41,937 nucleotides of DNA, taken from the NCBI GenBank assembly GCA_029959365.1, contig JASCOA010000017.1:1-41937 (forward strand), given 5' to 3'. Position numbers and translations under genes: made by a program. Within the stretch, counting starts at the first letter, position 1. Each line of letters opens with the position of its first letter. The notes below the pieces were generated by a model. The model was not told the origin of the DNA, made no database searches, and worked only from the letters and a program-made list of their open reading frames with translations. Positions 24,404-31,122 of this stretch are shown piece by piece. Source of the stretch: Microbacteriaceae bacterium PS02343. Lineage in GTDB: Bacteria > Actinomycetota > Actinomycetes > Actinomycetales > Microbacteriaceae.

Positions 24404-25003
24404 CTACGGCTCCAGCGCCGCGCGCACTTCGCGCTGCAGGCGCGGCACCGTCGACTCCGCGAACCACGGATTGGCGCTGCGCCACCCCCGGGCGAGCGGC
24501 GAGGGGTGCACGAGCGGGAAGAACGGCAGGAACGACTCCGCGGCGCGCACGTTATCGGTGACGCTGCCGGCGCCGAGGTAGCGCCGCTGCGCGTAGCCGC
24601 CGATCACGAGCCGCAGCCGCACCTCGGGCAGCTGCTCGAGCACCCGCGGGTGCCAGCGCTCGGCGAAGTCGCGACGCGGCGGCAGGTCGCCGGAGGGGCG
24701 CCTGCCGGTGGGGCCGGTGGCGGCCCGGCTGCCCGGGAAGTAGGCGTCCATCGGCAGGATCGCGACCTGCGCGGGGTCCCAGAACTCCGCATCCGTCACG
24801 CCCATCCACGCCCGCAGCAGGCGTCCGCTCGGATCGTCGAAGGCGATGCCCGACTCCTGCGCGAGGCGGCCGGGCGCCTGGCTGAGGATGAGGATGCGCG
24901 CGCTCGGCTCGCCGATCACGAGCGGCTTCCAGCCCTGCGCGGTCGCCCAGGCGTTGCTCTCGTGCGCGGCGATCTCGGCCCGCAGCTCGTCGAGGGTGCT
25001 CAC
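24404..25003 (-). CDS. uracil-DNA glycosylase family protein
   Basis: 199 residues from a GTG start. ILILSQAPGRLAQESGIAFDDPSG corresponds to the first glycosylase motif and LVHPSPLARGW to the HPSP motif holding the DNA-side His. LPPRRDFAERWHP and LVIGGYAQRRYL match the small UDG-like family of about 195 residues. It contains no cysteine, so it is not an Fe-S family-4 UDG. It probably removes uracil or a related damaged base; actual activity varies in this family. The transcript is probably leaderless (CAGACT ends 7 nt before the GTG). Confidence 0.85.
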   Translation of the reverse strand: MSTLDELRAEIAAHESNAWATAQGWKPLVIGEPSARILILSQAPGRLAQESGIAFDDPSGRLLRAWMGVTDAEFWDPAQVAILPMDAYFPGSRAATGPTGRRPSGDLPPRRDFAERWHPRVLEQLPEVRLRLVIGGYAQRRYLGAGSVTDNVRAAESFLPFFPLVHPSPLARGWRSANPWFAESTVPRLQREVRAALEP

Positions 25004-25096
25004 GGGGTCCAGTCTGCCGGGTGGGCGCATCAGCGCGCCGCCGCGCGCGCGAGGCGTGCGGGAGCGGGCGGCGGCGCGCATCCGCTCGGCATCGAC

Positions 25097-25182
25097 TGCA
25101 CGGGAACTCAGCACCGGAACGACAAGTCAGCGGCGCGATCCGTGCTGACTCGTCGCGTCGATGCTGAGTCGCGCCCCGTGCA
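25097..25182. repeat. 86-bp nested imperfect palindrome in a divergent intergenic region
   Basis: The 336 bp between 25004 and 25339 hold no gene. Four pairs of arms nest around a centre near 25138: TGCACGGG 25097-25104 with 25175-25182; ACTCAGCA 25106-25113 with 25162-25169; CGAC 25120-25123 with 25152-25155; AGTCAGC 25125-25131 with 25144-25150. As RNA from either strand this forms a long interrupted hairpin. It lies between two divergent genes, so a simple terminator role is unlikely. A copy of GCATCCGCTCG sits just left of it at 25078-25088. Confidence 0.6.
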
Positions 25183-25339
25183 CTCGGCCGACGCACTCGG
25201 GCGAGCCGCCGAGCGGGCCTGAGCCGAGCGGATGGCGCCGAGGGGATCGCGCTCTGCGGCGAGCGCCGGGCGGAGGCCTTCCGCAGGAGGATGATGGGAG
25301 CGCCGGCCGCTCCGACCGGCCCGATCGGAAGGTGCATCC

Positions 25340-25729
25340 GTGCTCATCGTCGCCCTCGTGCTCGCCGCGCTCGCCGCCCTCGTGCACGTCTACATCTTCG
25401 TGCTCGAGTCGCTGCTCTGGACCACCCCGCGGGCTCGCGCGACCTTCGGCACCACCGCCGAGCAGGCCGCCGCGAACAAGGAGATGGCCTTCAACCAGGG
25501 CTTCTACAACCTCTTCCTCGCAGTGCTCGCGGGCGTCGGCGTGATCGTCGTGGCCGCGGGCGACGCAGCCGTCGGGCTCACGCTGGTCGTCGCGGGCACC
25601 GGCAGCATGGCGGCCGCGGCGCTCGTGCTGCTGCTGACCTCGCCCGACAAGCGCGGCGCCGCCCTGAAGCAGCTCGCGGCGCCCGGTCTGGCCCTGATCG
25701 CCCTGGCGGTCGCGGCGCTGCTCGGCTGA
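25340..25729 (+). CDS. DUF1304 family membrane protein
   Basis: 129 residues from GTG at 25340, with GGAAGG about 7 nt upstream. Four hydrophobic segments are present. ALVHVYIFVLESLLWTTPRARATFG and NKEMAFNQGFYNLFLAV are the conserved blocks of DUF1304, small four-helix membrane proteins of unknown function (DoxX-like by topology). It stands alone, converging with the small protein at 25748-25939. Confidence 0.9.
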   Translation: MLIVALVLAALAALVHVYIFVLESLLWTTPRARATFGTTAEQAAANKEMAFNQGFYNLFLAVLAGVGVIVVAAGDAAVGLTLVVAGTGSMAAAALVLLLTSPDKRGAALKQLAAPGLALIALAVAALLG

Positions 25730-25747
25730 GCCGCGCGGCGGCCGCGC

Positions 25748-25939
25748 TCAGCGGTTGAGCGAGAGTCCGATCGTGCTCAGCACGACGGCGAGCACCACGC
25801 CGAGACCGCCGATGAGGATCGGCAGGATGCTGCTGCCCGAGCGCTGGTCGAGGTCCAGCCCGTTGTCGATGCCGGTCTCGGGCATGCGGTCGCGGTCGGC
25901 GTCCCGGTCGGGCGTCGGGGTCGGATCGGGGGTGCTCAT
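25748..25939 (-). CDS. small hypothetical single-pass membrane protein
   Basis: 63 residues. The N-terminal half is rich in Asp, Pro and Thr (STPDPTPTPDRDADRDR); one membrane segment follows at about residues 40-60 and the protein ends LSLNR. ATG at 25939 is preceded by GAGAGCG. Longer in-frame extensions upstream exist but are Arg/Pro-rich and look non-coding. No family recognised. The 218 bp on its 5' side contain no other gene I can support, only a copy of GCATCCGCTCG at 25981-25991 and a short inverted repeat at 25962-25975. Confidence 0.6.
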   Translation of the reverse strand: MSTPDPTPTPDRDADRDRMPETGIDNGLDLDQRSGSSILPILIGGLGVVLAVVLSTIGLSLNR

Positions 25940-26157
25940 CGGGTGCGCTCTCGGGAGGGGTGGACGGATGCGTCCATCCTGCATCCGCTCGCCCCGGCGA
26001 AGCTGAACGCGCGGGCGAGGGCGCGGCAGCCCGACCGGAGCTCCGGCCGAACGCGGCTCGTCGGTCCTCGATGCATCAGCCGCCCTGCGCGGCGATGAGC
26101 GTCGCCCCGCTGGCCGGACCTGCAGCGGCGAGCAGCCGAGCAGTGGGACCCGCCGGG

Positions 26158-26604
26158 TCACCCGCCGTCGAGCCGCTCCCCCAGCTCGATGAGGAGCCCC
26201 TCCGGTCCGCGGACGTAGCAGACCAGCCAGACGTCCTCGTAGTTCACGGCCTCGCGCACCAGCCGGTAGCCGGCGGCAGCGAGGCGCTCCAGCAGCGGAG
26301 CGAGCTCGTCGACGCGGTAGGCGAGGTGGCGCAGGCCGTGCCGGTTCGCCGGGGCGTCGCCCTCGCGCAGGGTGTCGTCGAGCGGCGAGCGGAAACGGGT
26401 GAGCTCGATCGCCCCGGAGCCGTCGGGGGCGGTGACGAAGACCATGTCGCCGTCGGTGCCGTCGAGGCCGTTGACCCGGTCGGCCCAGCGGCCGCGCACG
26501 TGGAAGGGCGCCGCACGCTCGAATCCGAGCAGCTCGAAGAAGTCGGCGACCCGCTCGAGGTCGTCCACGACGATGCCGATGTGCTCGAAGCTGCGCACGC
26601 CCAT
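26158..26604 (-). CDS. VOC family protein (glyoxalase/dioxygenase fold)
   Basis: 148 residues built from two beta-alpha-beta-beta-beta modules. FEHIGIVVDDLERVADFF opens with the first metal-type His; GAIELTRF, LRHLAYRVDEL and LLIELGERL supply the other positions expected of metal ligands (Glu, His, Glu). Such proteins include glyoxalase I, methylmalonyl-CoA epimerase and resistance proteins; the exact reaction is unknown. The transcript is probably leaderless: TAGCGT ends 7 nt before the ATG. It is divergent from the twin-operator operon. Confidence 0.87.
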   Translation of the reverse strand: MGVRSFEHIGIVVDDLERVADFFELLGFERAAPFHVRGRWADRVNGLDGTDGDMVFVTAPDGSGAIELTRFRSPLDDTLREGDAPANRHGLRHLAYRVDELAPLLERLAAAGYRLVREAVNYEDVWLVCYVRGPEGLLIELGERLDGG

Positions 26605-26663
26605 GCCGCGAACGCTACGCCCGAGCGGGCCGCGCCGGTAGAGCTGTCAGCTCGCTGAACGCT

Positions 26664-26709
26664 TGTTTCCGTGACGGAAACAGGCGCTAGTGTTTCCGAC
26701 ATGGAAACA
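26664..26709 (+). promoter_or_regulatory. twin 19-bp operators flanking a leaderless promoter
   Basis: TGTTTCCGTGACGGAAACA at 26664-26682 and TGTTTCCGACATGGAAACA at 26691-26709 have identical 7-bp arms and 5-bp spacers; the centres are 27 bp apart. The -10 box TAGTGT (26688-26693) lies between and partly in them, and ends 7 nt before the ATG at 26701. The second operator thus covers the start codon itself. Probably bound by the winged-helix regulator encoded as the second gene of the operon. Confidence 0.75.
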
Positions 26710-27159
26710 CGTGATCAGGGTGGGCGGCCCACCCCCGAAGAGGCCCGCGCCGCGCTCGAGACCGCCAACTCCGAGGAGGAGGCGACCCGCAACCGGCCGG
26801 TGCCCGTCTGGTACTACCCGGTGCTCGCCGTCGCCGTCTTCGCGCTGTTCCTGCTCAACGCGATCGATCGACCGGAAGGCGTCCTGCGCGGCATCGCGAT
26901 CGGGCTGACGCTGGCGATCGCCCTCTCCGTCGCGGTGCTCGTCGGCCGCGTGTCGTTCCGCCAGACCGGGTACCACGGGGTGCGCATCCGCTGGGGCTGG
27001 GCGCTCGGCGGCGCCGCGATCGCCGCGGTGCTGGCGCTGACCCCGGTGCTGCTGGCCGACACGGTCGGCGCCTGGATCTGGGTGCCCTGCGGGGTCGTGC
27101 TCGCCGCCCTCATCGCCGGCTCGGGCATCGCCTACCAGCGGCGGACCGGGCGTGCCTGA
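26701..27159 (+). CDS. four-helix membrane protein, operon with a regulator
   Basis: 152 residues. An acidic N-terminus (PTPEEARAALETANSEEEATRNRP) is followed by four membrane segments at about residues 38-54, 62-82, 99-118 and 124-143. No family recognised with confidence. The start is leaderless and lies inside the second of two operators. An upstream in-frame GTG (26671) falls inside the first operator and is rejected. Membrane-protein/small-regulator pairs of this kind are common in actinobacteria; the function is unknown. Confidence 0.75.
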   Translation: METRDQGGRPTPEEARAALETANSEEEATRNRPVPVWYYPVLAVAVFALFLLNAIDRPEGVLRGIAIGLTLAIALSVAVLVGRVSFRQTGYHGVRIRWGWALGGAAIAAVLALTPVLLADTVGAWIWVPCGVVLAALIAGSGIAYQRRTGRA

Positions 27160-27442
27160 ACCGCGCTTCGACGAGCTCATCCACGCGCCGCACCGCCTGC
27201 GCATCTGCGCGATGCTCTCGCAAGCCGAGGGCATCGAGTTCGGCGAGATCCTGCAGCGCATCGAGCTGTCGAAGTCGGCGCTCAGCAAGCACCTCGCGCA
27301 GCTGGTCGACGCCGGCTACGTCACGGAGTCGTCGATCGTCCGCTCCGGGTACTCCCGGCAGCTGCTCGCGCTGACGCCGGCGGGCCGGGCGGCGTACGCC
27401 GGCCATCGCGCCGCGCTGGAGCGGCTCATGGAGGAGGGCTGA
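27152..27442 (+). CDS. winged-helix regulator (HTH_34 / MarR-like)
   Basis: 96 residues, GTG start overlapping the previous gene by 8 nt. HAPHRLRICAMLSQAEGIEFGEILQRIELSKSALSKHLAQLVDAGYV is a winged helix with recognition helix SKSALSKHL, and LLALTPAGRAAYAGHRAALERL forms the wing and dimer helix. This is the single-domain 'winged helix DNA-binding' group (HTH_34). Being cotranscribed with the membrane protein behind twin palindromes, it is most likely an autorepressor. Its effector is unknown. Confidence 0.87.
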   Translation: MPEPRFDELIHAPHRLRICAMLSQAEGIEFGEILQRIELSKSALSKHLAQLVDAGYVTESSIVRSGYSRQLLALTPAGRAAYAGHRAALERLMEEG

Positions 27443-27443
27443 C

Positions 27444-27490
27444 GCATCCGCTCGTCTGCGTCCAGCCCCGCCCGCTGCCGGAGCGGATGC
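27444..27490 (+). terminator. inverted pair of the over-represented word after the regulator gene
   Basis: GCATCCGCTC (27444-27453) and GAGCGGATGC (27481-27490) are exact inverse complements, separated by 27 nt. The first arm starts 2 nt after the stop codon of the winged-helix gene. This is one of several inverted pairs of the same word placed right after genes, and it probably acts as or helps a terminator. A much longer hairpin follows at 27504-27569. Confidence 0.5.
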
Positions 27491-27503
27491 GCTCGGCCGC
27501 CAC

Positions 27504-27569
27504 GAGCTGGAGCCTCGGCGACGAGGCGACTTGCGCACGCGAGTCACGTCGTCGCCGAGGCTCCCGCTC
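27504..27569. terminator. very long hairpin between converging genes
   Basis: A 16-bp perfect stem (27509-27524 with 27549-27564) extends outward by GAGC/GCTC after one mismatch and inward by an 8-bp stem with one G-T pair (27528-27535 with 27538-27545). About 27 bp can pair within 66 nt. It lies between a plus-strand gene ending at 27442 and a minus-strand gene ending at 27696, so a two-way terminator is the simplest reading. The remaining gap 27570-27695 is a GGCC-rich low-complexity stretch with no gene. Confidence 0.6.
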
Positions 27570-27695
27570 CCGAGCTGCACCGAACGCGCAGGGCCGGCCG
27601 GGCGCGGGGCCCGCCGAACCGGCAGGGCGCGGTCGGGCCCGGCCAACCGGCCCGGCGAACCGACTCGTCGAGGTCGGGCTCGGCCGGCCGGGCCG

Positions 27696-28673
27696 CTACG
27701 GCTTGAGCAGCACCTTGCCGACGCGGCCCGCGGTGAAGCTGGCCTCGGCGGCCTCGGCCACGCGCTCGAGCGGGAAGATCGCCGCGACCGGCAGCGTCAG
27801 CTCGCCGGAGCCGATGCGCTGCAGCAGCTCGCCGAAGAGGCGGCGCTTGTCGTCGGCACCCATCGCGCCGCTGACCTTGCTGCCCCAGAAACCGCGCACG
27901 GTGGCCTGCTTGAAGATGACGTCGCCCGAGGCGATCTCCATGACGGGCGCGGCCATCGCGCCGAAGGCCACGAGCTCGCCACCCTCGGCCAGCAGCGAGA
28001 GCACGTCGCCCGCGGCCTTGCCGCCGACGGACTCGATGCCGACGCGGATCGGGGCGCCGCCGGTGATCGCGGCGACCTCGTCGCGCCAGCCGTCCGCATC
28101 CGTCGCGACGACGCGCTCGATGCCCTGCTCGCGCAGCTCCTCGACGCCCGCGGCGCGACGGACCAGTCCGACGACGTTGATGCCGCGCGCGGCACCGAGC
28201 TGGGCGACCATGCGGCCGACCGCGCCGTTGGCGGCGTTCTGCACGAGCCAGTCGCCCTCCTGCAGCCCGAGCGAGTCGAGCAGGCTGATGGCGCTGAACG
28301 GCATGGCCACCAGCTGGGCGGCGGCCTCGTCGGGCAGCGCATCCGGCACCGGGATGAGCCCTGCGGCCGTCGCGGTCACGAACTCGGCCCAGGCGCCGAA
28401 GGTGCCGCCGGTCGCGACGCGCTGGCCGAGCTCGAGCCCCTCGACGCCCTCGCCGAGCGCGTCGATCACGGCGACCGCCTCGGTGCCCGCGCGCGCCGGC
28501 AGCGACGGCTTGAAGCCGTAGGTGCCGCGGGCGGTCCAGAGGTCGTGGTTGTGGATCGGGCTCAGCACGACGCGCAGCCGCACCTCACCGGGGCCGGGCT
28601 CGGGCCGCTCGAGCTCGCTGACGCCGAGCACCTGCTGCGGCTCGCCGAAGACGTCCTGCGTGACGGCGCGCAT
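27696..28673 (-). CDS. zinc-type alcohol dehydrogenase / quinone oxidoreductase family protein
   Basis: 325 residues, MDR superfamily. The N-terminal GroES-like domain has PGPGEVRLRVVLSPIHNHDLWTARGTYG, SLPARAGTEAVAVIDALGEGVEG. The cofactor domain has WLVQNAANGAVGRMVAQLGAARG (the AxxGxxG-type NADPH motif). Cysteines that bind catalytic zinc are lacking, as in quinone oxidoreductases and enoyl reductases. The ending GRVGKVLLKP is typical. The ATG shares one base with the stop of ohr, so the two are coupled. It may deal with products of lipid peroxidation; that is inference from context. Confidence 0.88.
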   Translation of the reverse strand: MRAVTQDVFGEPQQVLGVSELERPEPGPGEVRLRVVLSPIHNHDLWTARGTYGFKPSLPARAGTEAVAVIDALGEGVEGLELGQRVATGGTFGAWAEFVTATAAGLIPVPDALPDEAAAQLVAMPFSAISLLDSLGLQEGDWLVQNAANGAVGRMVAQLGAARGINVVGLVRRAAGVEELREQGIERVVATDADGWRDEVAAITGGAPIRVGIESVGGKAAGDVLSLLAEGGELVAFGAMAAPVMEIASGDVIFKQATVRGFWGSKVSGAMGADDKRRLFGELLQRIGSGELTLPVAAIFPLERVAEAAEASFTAGRVGKVLLKP

Positions 28674-29095
28674 CAGTCGTCCGAGACCGTGATGGTCACG
28701 TCGATGTTGCCGCGCGTGGCGTTCGAGTAGGGGCACACCTGGTGCGCGGCGTCGGCGAGGGCCTTCGCCTCGTCGTGCGGCAGCTCGGGGATGACGACCT
28801 CGAGCAGCACGGCAAGCTGGAAGCCGCCCTCGCCGTTCGGGCCGATCTGCACGCGGCCGCCGACGCTCGAGCCCTCGAGGTTCGCCTTCGAGGCGCGCGC
28901 CACGGCGTGCAGCGCGGAGTGGAAGCAGGCGGCGTAGCCGGCGGCGAAGAGCTGCTCGGGGTTCGAGCCCGCGCCCGAGCCGCCCATCTCCTTCGGCACG
29001 GCCATGTCGAGGTCGAGGGTGCCGTCGCCGGTGGCGACGTGCCCGTCGCGGCCGGAGCCGGTCGACAGGGCCTCTGCGGTGTAGAGCACGTCCAT
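28673..29095 (-). CDS. ohr: organic hydroperoxide resistance protein Ohr
   Basis: 140 residues, OsmC/Ohr fold. The reactive cysteines lie in AAGYAACFHSAL and VCPYSNATRGN. The N-terminus LYTAEALSTGSGRDGHV, MAVPKEMGGSGAGSNPEQLFAAGYAAC is diagnostic for Ohr rather than OsmC. It is a thiol peroxidase that reduces organic hydroperoxides, using lipoylated proteins or similar reductants. GAGAAGGAG precedes the ATG. It lies between ohrR and the coupled oxidoreductase gene on the minus strand. The 142-nt gap to ohrR may hold a separate promoter, but no second palindrome is seen there. Confidence 0.95.
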   Translation of the reverse strand: MDVLYTAEALSTGSGRDGHVATGDGTLDLDMAVPKEMGGSGAGSNPEQLFAAGYAACFHSALHAVARASKANLEGSSVGGRVQIGPNGEGGFQLAVLLEVVIPELPHDEAKALADAAHQVCPYSNATRGNIDVTITVSDD

Positions 29096-29237
29096 GGTGT
29101 TTCTCCTTCTCTCGGCGCCGCCCGAGGGGGTGGGCGACGCGGGTCGTGGGGCCCGTCCGATCCGGACGAGCGGATGCGCGGTGCGGCCGCTGCGAGCGGT
29201 CGGCGCAGGCGGGCGGCCGGTGAGCCGCCGTGCGCGA

Positions 29238-29774
29238 TCAGGTCGCGATGGCCTCGGCCGACTGCGCGGTCGCCGCCGGCGGCACGGGCGTCGTCGGATG
29301 CGCCGTGGCGCCGGGCTGCGCGGTCGCCGCCGCAGCCGTCGCCTGCATGGTGCGGGTGAGCTCCTGCAGCGTGCGGATGAGGGACTCCGCCGCCTCCGGG
29401 CCGTCGAGCCCGGTGCCCGCGGCGATGCGCGCGGGGATGTGCGCGAGCTCGCCGCGCAGGTCGCGGCCGAGGTCGCCGAGCGCGACGGTGACGACGCGCT
29501 CGTCGCCCGCCTTGCGCGAGCGCACGACGAGACCGGACTCCTCCATGCGCCGCAGCAGCGGGGAGAGGGTGCCCGAGTCGAGCTGCAGCCGCTCGCCCAG
29601 CGAGCCGACGGTCTGCCCGGTGCCGTCCTCGTCTCCGTCGTTCCAGAGCACCACGAGCACGAGGTACTGCGGGTACGTCACGCCCCACGGCTCGAGCAGG
29701 GCGCGGTACGCCTGCGTCGTCGCGCGCGTGGCGGCGTAGAGGGAGAAGCACACCATCTCGTCGGTCACGGCCAT
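29238..29774 (-). CDS. ohrR: MarR family regulator OhrR with Ala/Thr/Pro-rich tail
   Basis: 178 residues. The sensor cysteine lies near the start (EMVCFSLYAATRATTQAYRALLEPWGVTYPQYLVLVVLW), matching OhrR proteins that release DNA when this Cys is oxidised. The winged helix follows: TVGSLGERLQLDSGTLSPLLRRMEESGLV, RVVTVAL. OhrR proteins usually end near residue 145. Here about 34 further residues (ATAAAATAQPGATAHPTTPV...) form a low-complexity tail. ATG at 29774 chosen for family fit. Two palindromes just upstream are likely binding sites. Confidence 0.9.
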   Translation of the reverse strand: MAVTDEMVCFSLYAATRATTQAYRALLEPWGVTYPQYLVLVVLWNDGDEDGTGQTVGSLGERLQLDSGTLSPLLRRMEESGLVVRSRKAGDERVVTVALGDLGRDLRGELAHIPARIAAGTGLDGPEAAESLIRTLQELTRTMQATAAAATAQPGATAHPTTPVPPAATAQSAEAIAT

Positions 29775-29784
29775 GCGACTACGG

Positions 29785-29811
29785 TTGCACGCAATCCAGT
29801 TGTGCACAACT
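29785..29811 (-). promoter_or_regulatory. likely OhrR operators upstream of ohrR
   Basis: TTGC-AC-GCAA at 29785-29794 and the perfect 14-bp palindrome AGTTGTGCACAACT at 29798-29811 lie 11 and 24 bp upstream of the ohrR ATG. OhrR proteins recognise AT-containing palindromes placed over their own promoter. The second site matches the usual size. Confidence 0.6.
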
Positions 29812-29871
29812 CGACGGGGCGAGCTCGCAGGTCCGACGCCCTCGAAGCTGCCCCGCTCCGCCGCACCCCGC

Positions 29872-30000
29872 TTCCGATCTGAAGGAGTTCCGCCACCCGA
29901 GTCCCTGGAAGCGCCGCCGCGCGACGAGCGGATGCCCGCGAAGACAGCGGACAGGATCGCACCGCATCCGCTCGACGAACCGATCTCCTTCAGATCGGAA
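29872..30000. repeat. 129-bp element with 16-bp inverted ends and a nested inverted repeat
   Basis: TTCCGATCTGAAGGAG at 29872-29887 is exactly inverted at 29985-30000, with 97 nt between. Outside the arms CCCC (29866-29869) can pair with GGGG (30002-30005). Inside are CGACGAGCGGATGC (29922-29935) and its inverse at 29964-29977 with one mismatch, both containing the over-represented 11-mer. It lies 51 nt after the HD-domain gene stop, between it and ohrR operators. It could be a large terminator, an RNA, or a relic of a small transposable element; no target duplication is visible. Confidence 0.6.
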
Positions 30001-30050
30001 AGGGGCGCGGAGGGGCAGGAGCCGGGCGAGGCGAGGCGGGCCTCCGACCC

Positions 30051-31040
30051 TCAGCTCGGCTCGACGAGGTACCGCAGCGGCAGGCCCGCGCCCAGCTCGA
30101 GCACCTCGGCGCTGCCGCGCAGCTCGCCGTCGACGGTCGGCAGGTCGAGGTAGCCGCGTGCGATGACGTGCTCGATCTGCGCGGGCCCGGGCACCGCATC
30201 CGCCGGCCGCAGCAGCGCGCGCCAGGCGTCGGGGCTGCGCCGGAAGGCGCGCGTGCGCTCGGTGGTGCGCGGGTCGGCGAGCAGCGCCGCCCACAGCTCG
30301 TCGTCGGTCCACTCGACGAAGCCGTCGAGCACCGCCGGCGGCGCGTCGGCGAGCAGTTCGGTGACGAGGCTGCGCAGCACCGCGACGGCCGAGACGTTGG
30401 CGCTGGCCCGGTGACCGCGCGCCTCGCCCACGATCAGGTCGACGAGCTCGGCGGCCGTGGCCGCATCCGCGTCCACCGTGCCGCCGATCAGCCGCAGGCG
30501 CCGCAGCAGCTCGCCCGGCGGCGTGCTCGTGCGCCCGTGCGCCTGCCCGCTGCGCAGGAAGGAGTCGAGGTGGTCGAGCTTGAGCCCGCCCGCGCGGGCG
30601 TAGAGCGGCGAGGGGATTCGCCCCTCGTCGACCGCGATGACGGTCTCGGCGTCGAGGCCGTGCTCGCGCAGGGTCGCATCGAGCGAGCGGATGCGCACCC
30701 GGCCGATCGCGTGATGGTTCAGCCCCGCGAAGCCCTCGACGCTGTGGCTGAAGGCGAGGTGGCCCACGTCGTGCAGCAGCGCGGTGGCCCGGGCCAGGTG
30801 GTCGTGCGGCGCGAAGTGCGCCACCAGCGCGAGCACGCCGAGCGAGTGCTCGAGCCGCGAGTAGCGCTGCGTCGTGGTGATCGACGCCGCCCCCGCATGA
30901 GCGATGAACGCCAGCCGACGCACGTGCCAGGTGCGCAGCAGCTCGCGCTCGAGGTCGGTGAGCGCGACGTCGACGCGCCAGAGCGGGTCGAAGAACCGGC
31001 CGTCCGCGCCCAGGGTGTCCGCTGCATCCGCTGCTCGCAT
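30051..31040 (-). CDS. HD domain phosphohydrolase
   Basis: 329 residues. The HD metal motif is complete: His in SRLEHSLGVLALV, His-Asp in ALLHDVGHLAFSHSVEG and a late Asp in KLDHLDSFLR. The order VRRLAFIAHAGA, TQRYSRLEHS resembles SAMHD1/dGTPase-like HD proteins that open with a short helix and R-x-x-R-x-x-H. It probably hydrolyses a nucleotide or phosphate ester; dNTPase activity is a guess. GGGAGG lies before the ATG. It is divergent from the YdcF-type gene with 82 bp between. Confidence 0.85.
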   Translation of the reverse strand: MRAADAADTLGADGRFFDPLWRVDVALTDLERELLRTWHVRRLAFIAHAGAASITTTQRYSRLEHSLGVLALVAHFAPHDHLARATALLHDVGHLAFSHSVEGFAGLNHHAIGRVRIRSLDATLREHGLDAETVIAVDEGRIPSPLYARAGGLKLDHLDSFLRSGQAHGRTSTPPGELLRRLRLIGGTVDADAATAAELVDLIVGEARGHRASANVSAVAVLRSLVTELLADAPPAVLDGFVEWTDDELWAALLADPRTTERTRAFRRSPDAWRALLRPADAVPGPAQIEHVIARGYLDLPTVDGELRGSAEVLELGAGLPLRYLVEPS

Positions 31041-31122
31041 ACCGGGCCTCCCGTCGTTGCAGGCACGTTACTCCCCTCGGACGGCTCGGGAGCGCCGCAG
31101 CCCCGGCGGGTACGGTCGGCGC

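Noticed and set aside
25748-26161. A longer 137-residue form of the small membrane protein, starting beside the VOC stop codon.
   Set aside because: The extra N-terminal part is Arg/Pro-rich and looks non-coding; the internal ATG at 25939 has a ribosome binding site.
27570-27695. GGCC-rich repetitive stretch as tandem repeats or a coding gene.
   Set aside because: The units are irregular and no frame gives a plausible protein; I treat it as low-complexity intergenic DNA.
29871-30000. CTTCCGATCT and AGATCGGAA resemble the end of a common sequencing adapter, hinting at an assembly artefact.
   Set aside because: The repeat continues identically for 7 further bases (GAAGGAG / CTCCTTC) not found in the adapter, both copies are embedded in normal GC-rich sequence, and the inner sequence carries the genome's own dispersed word.
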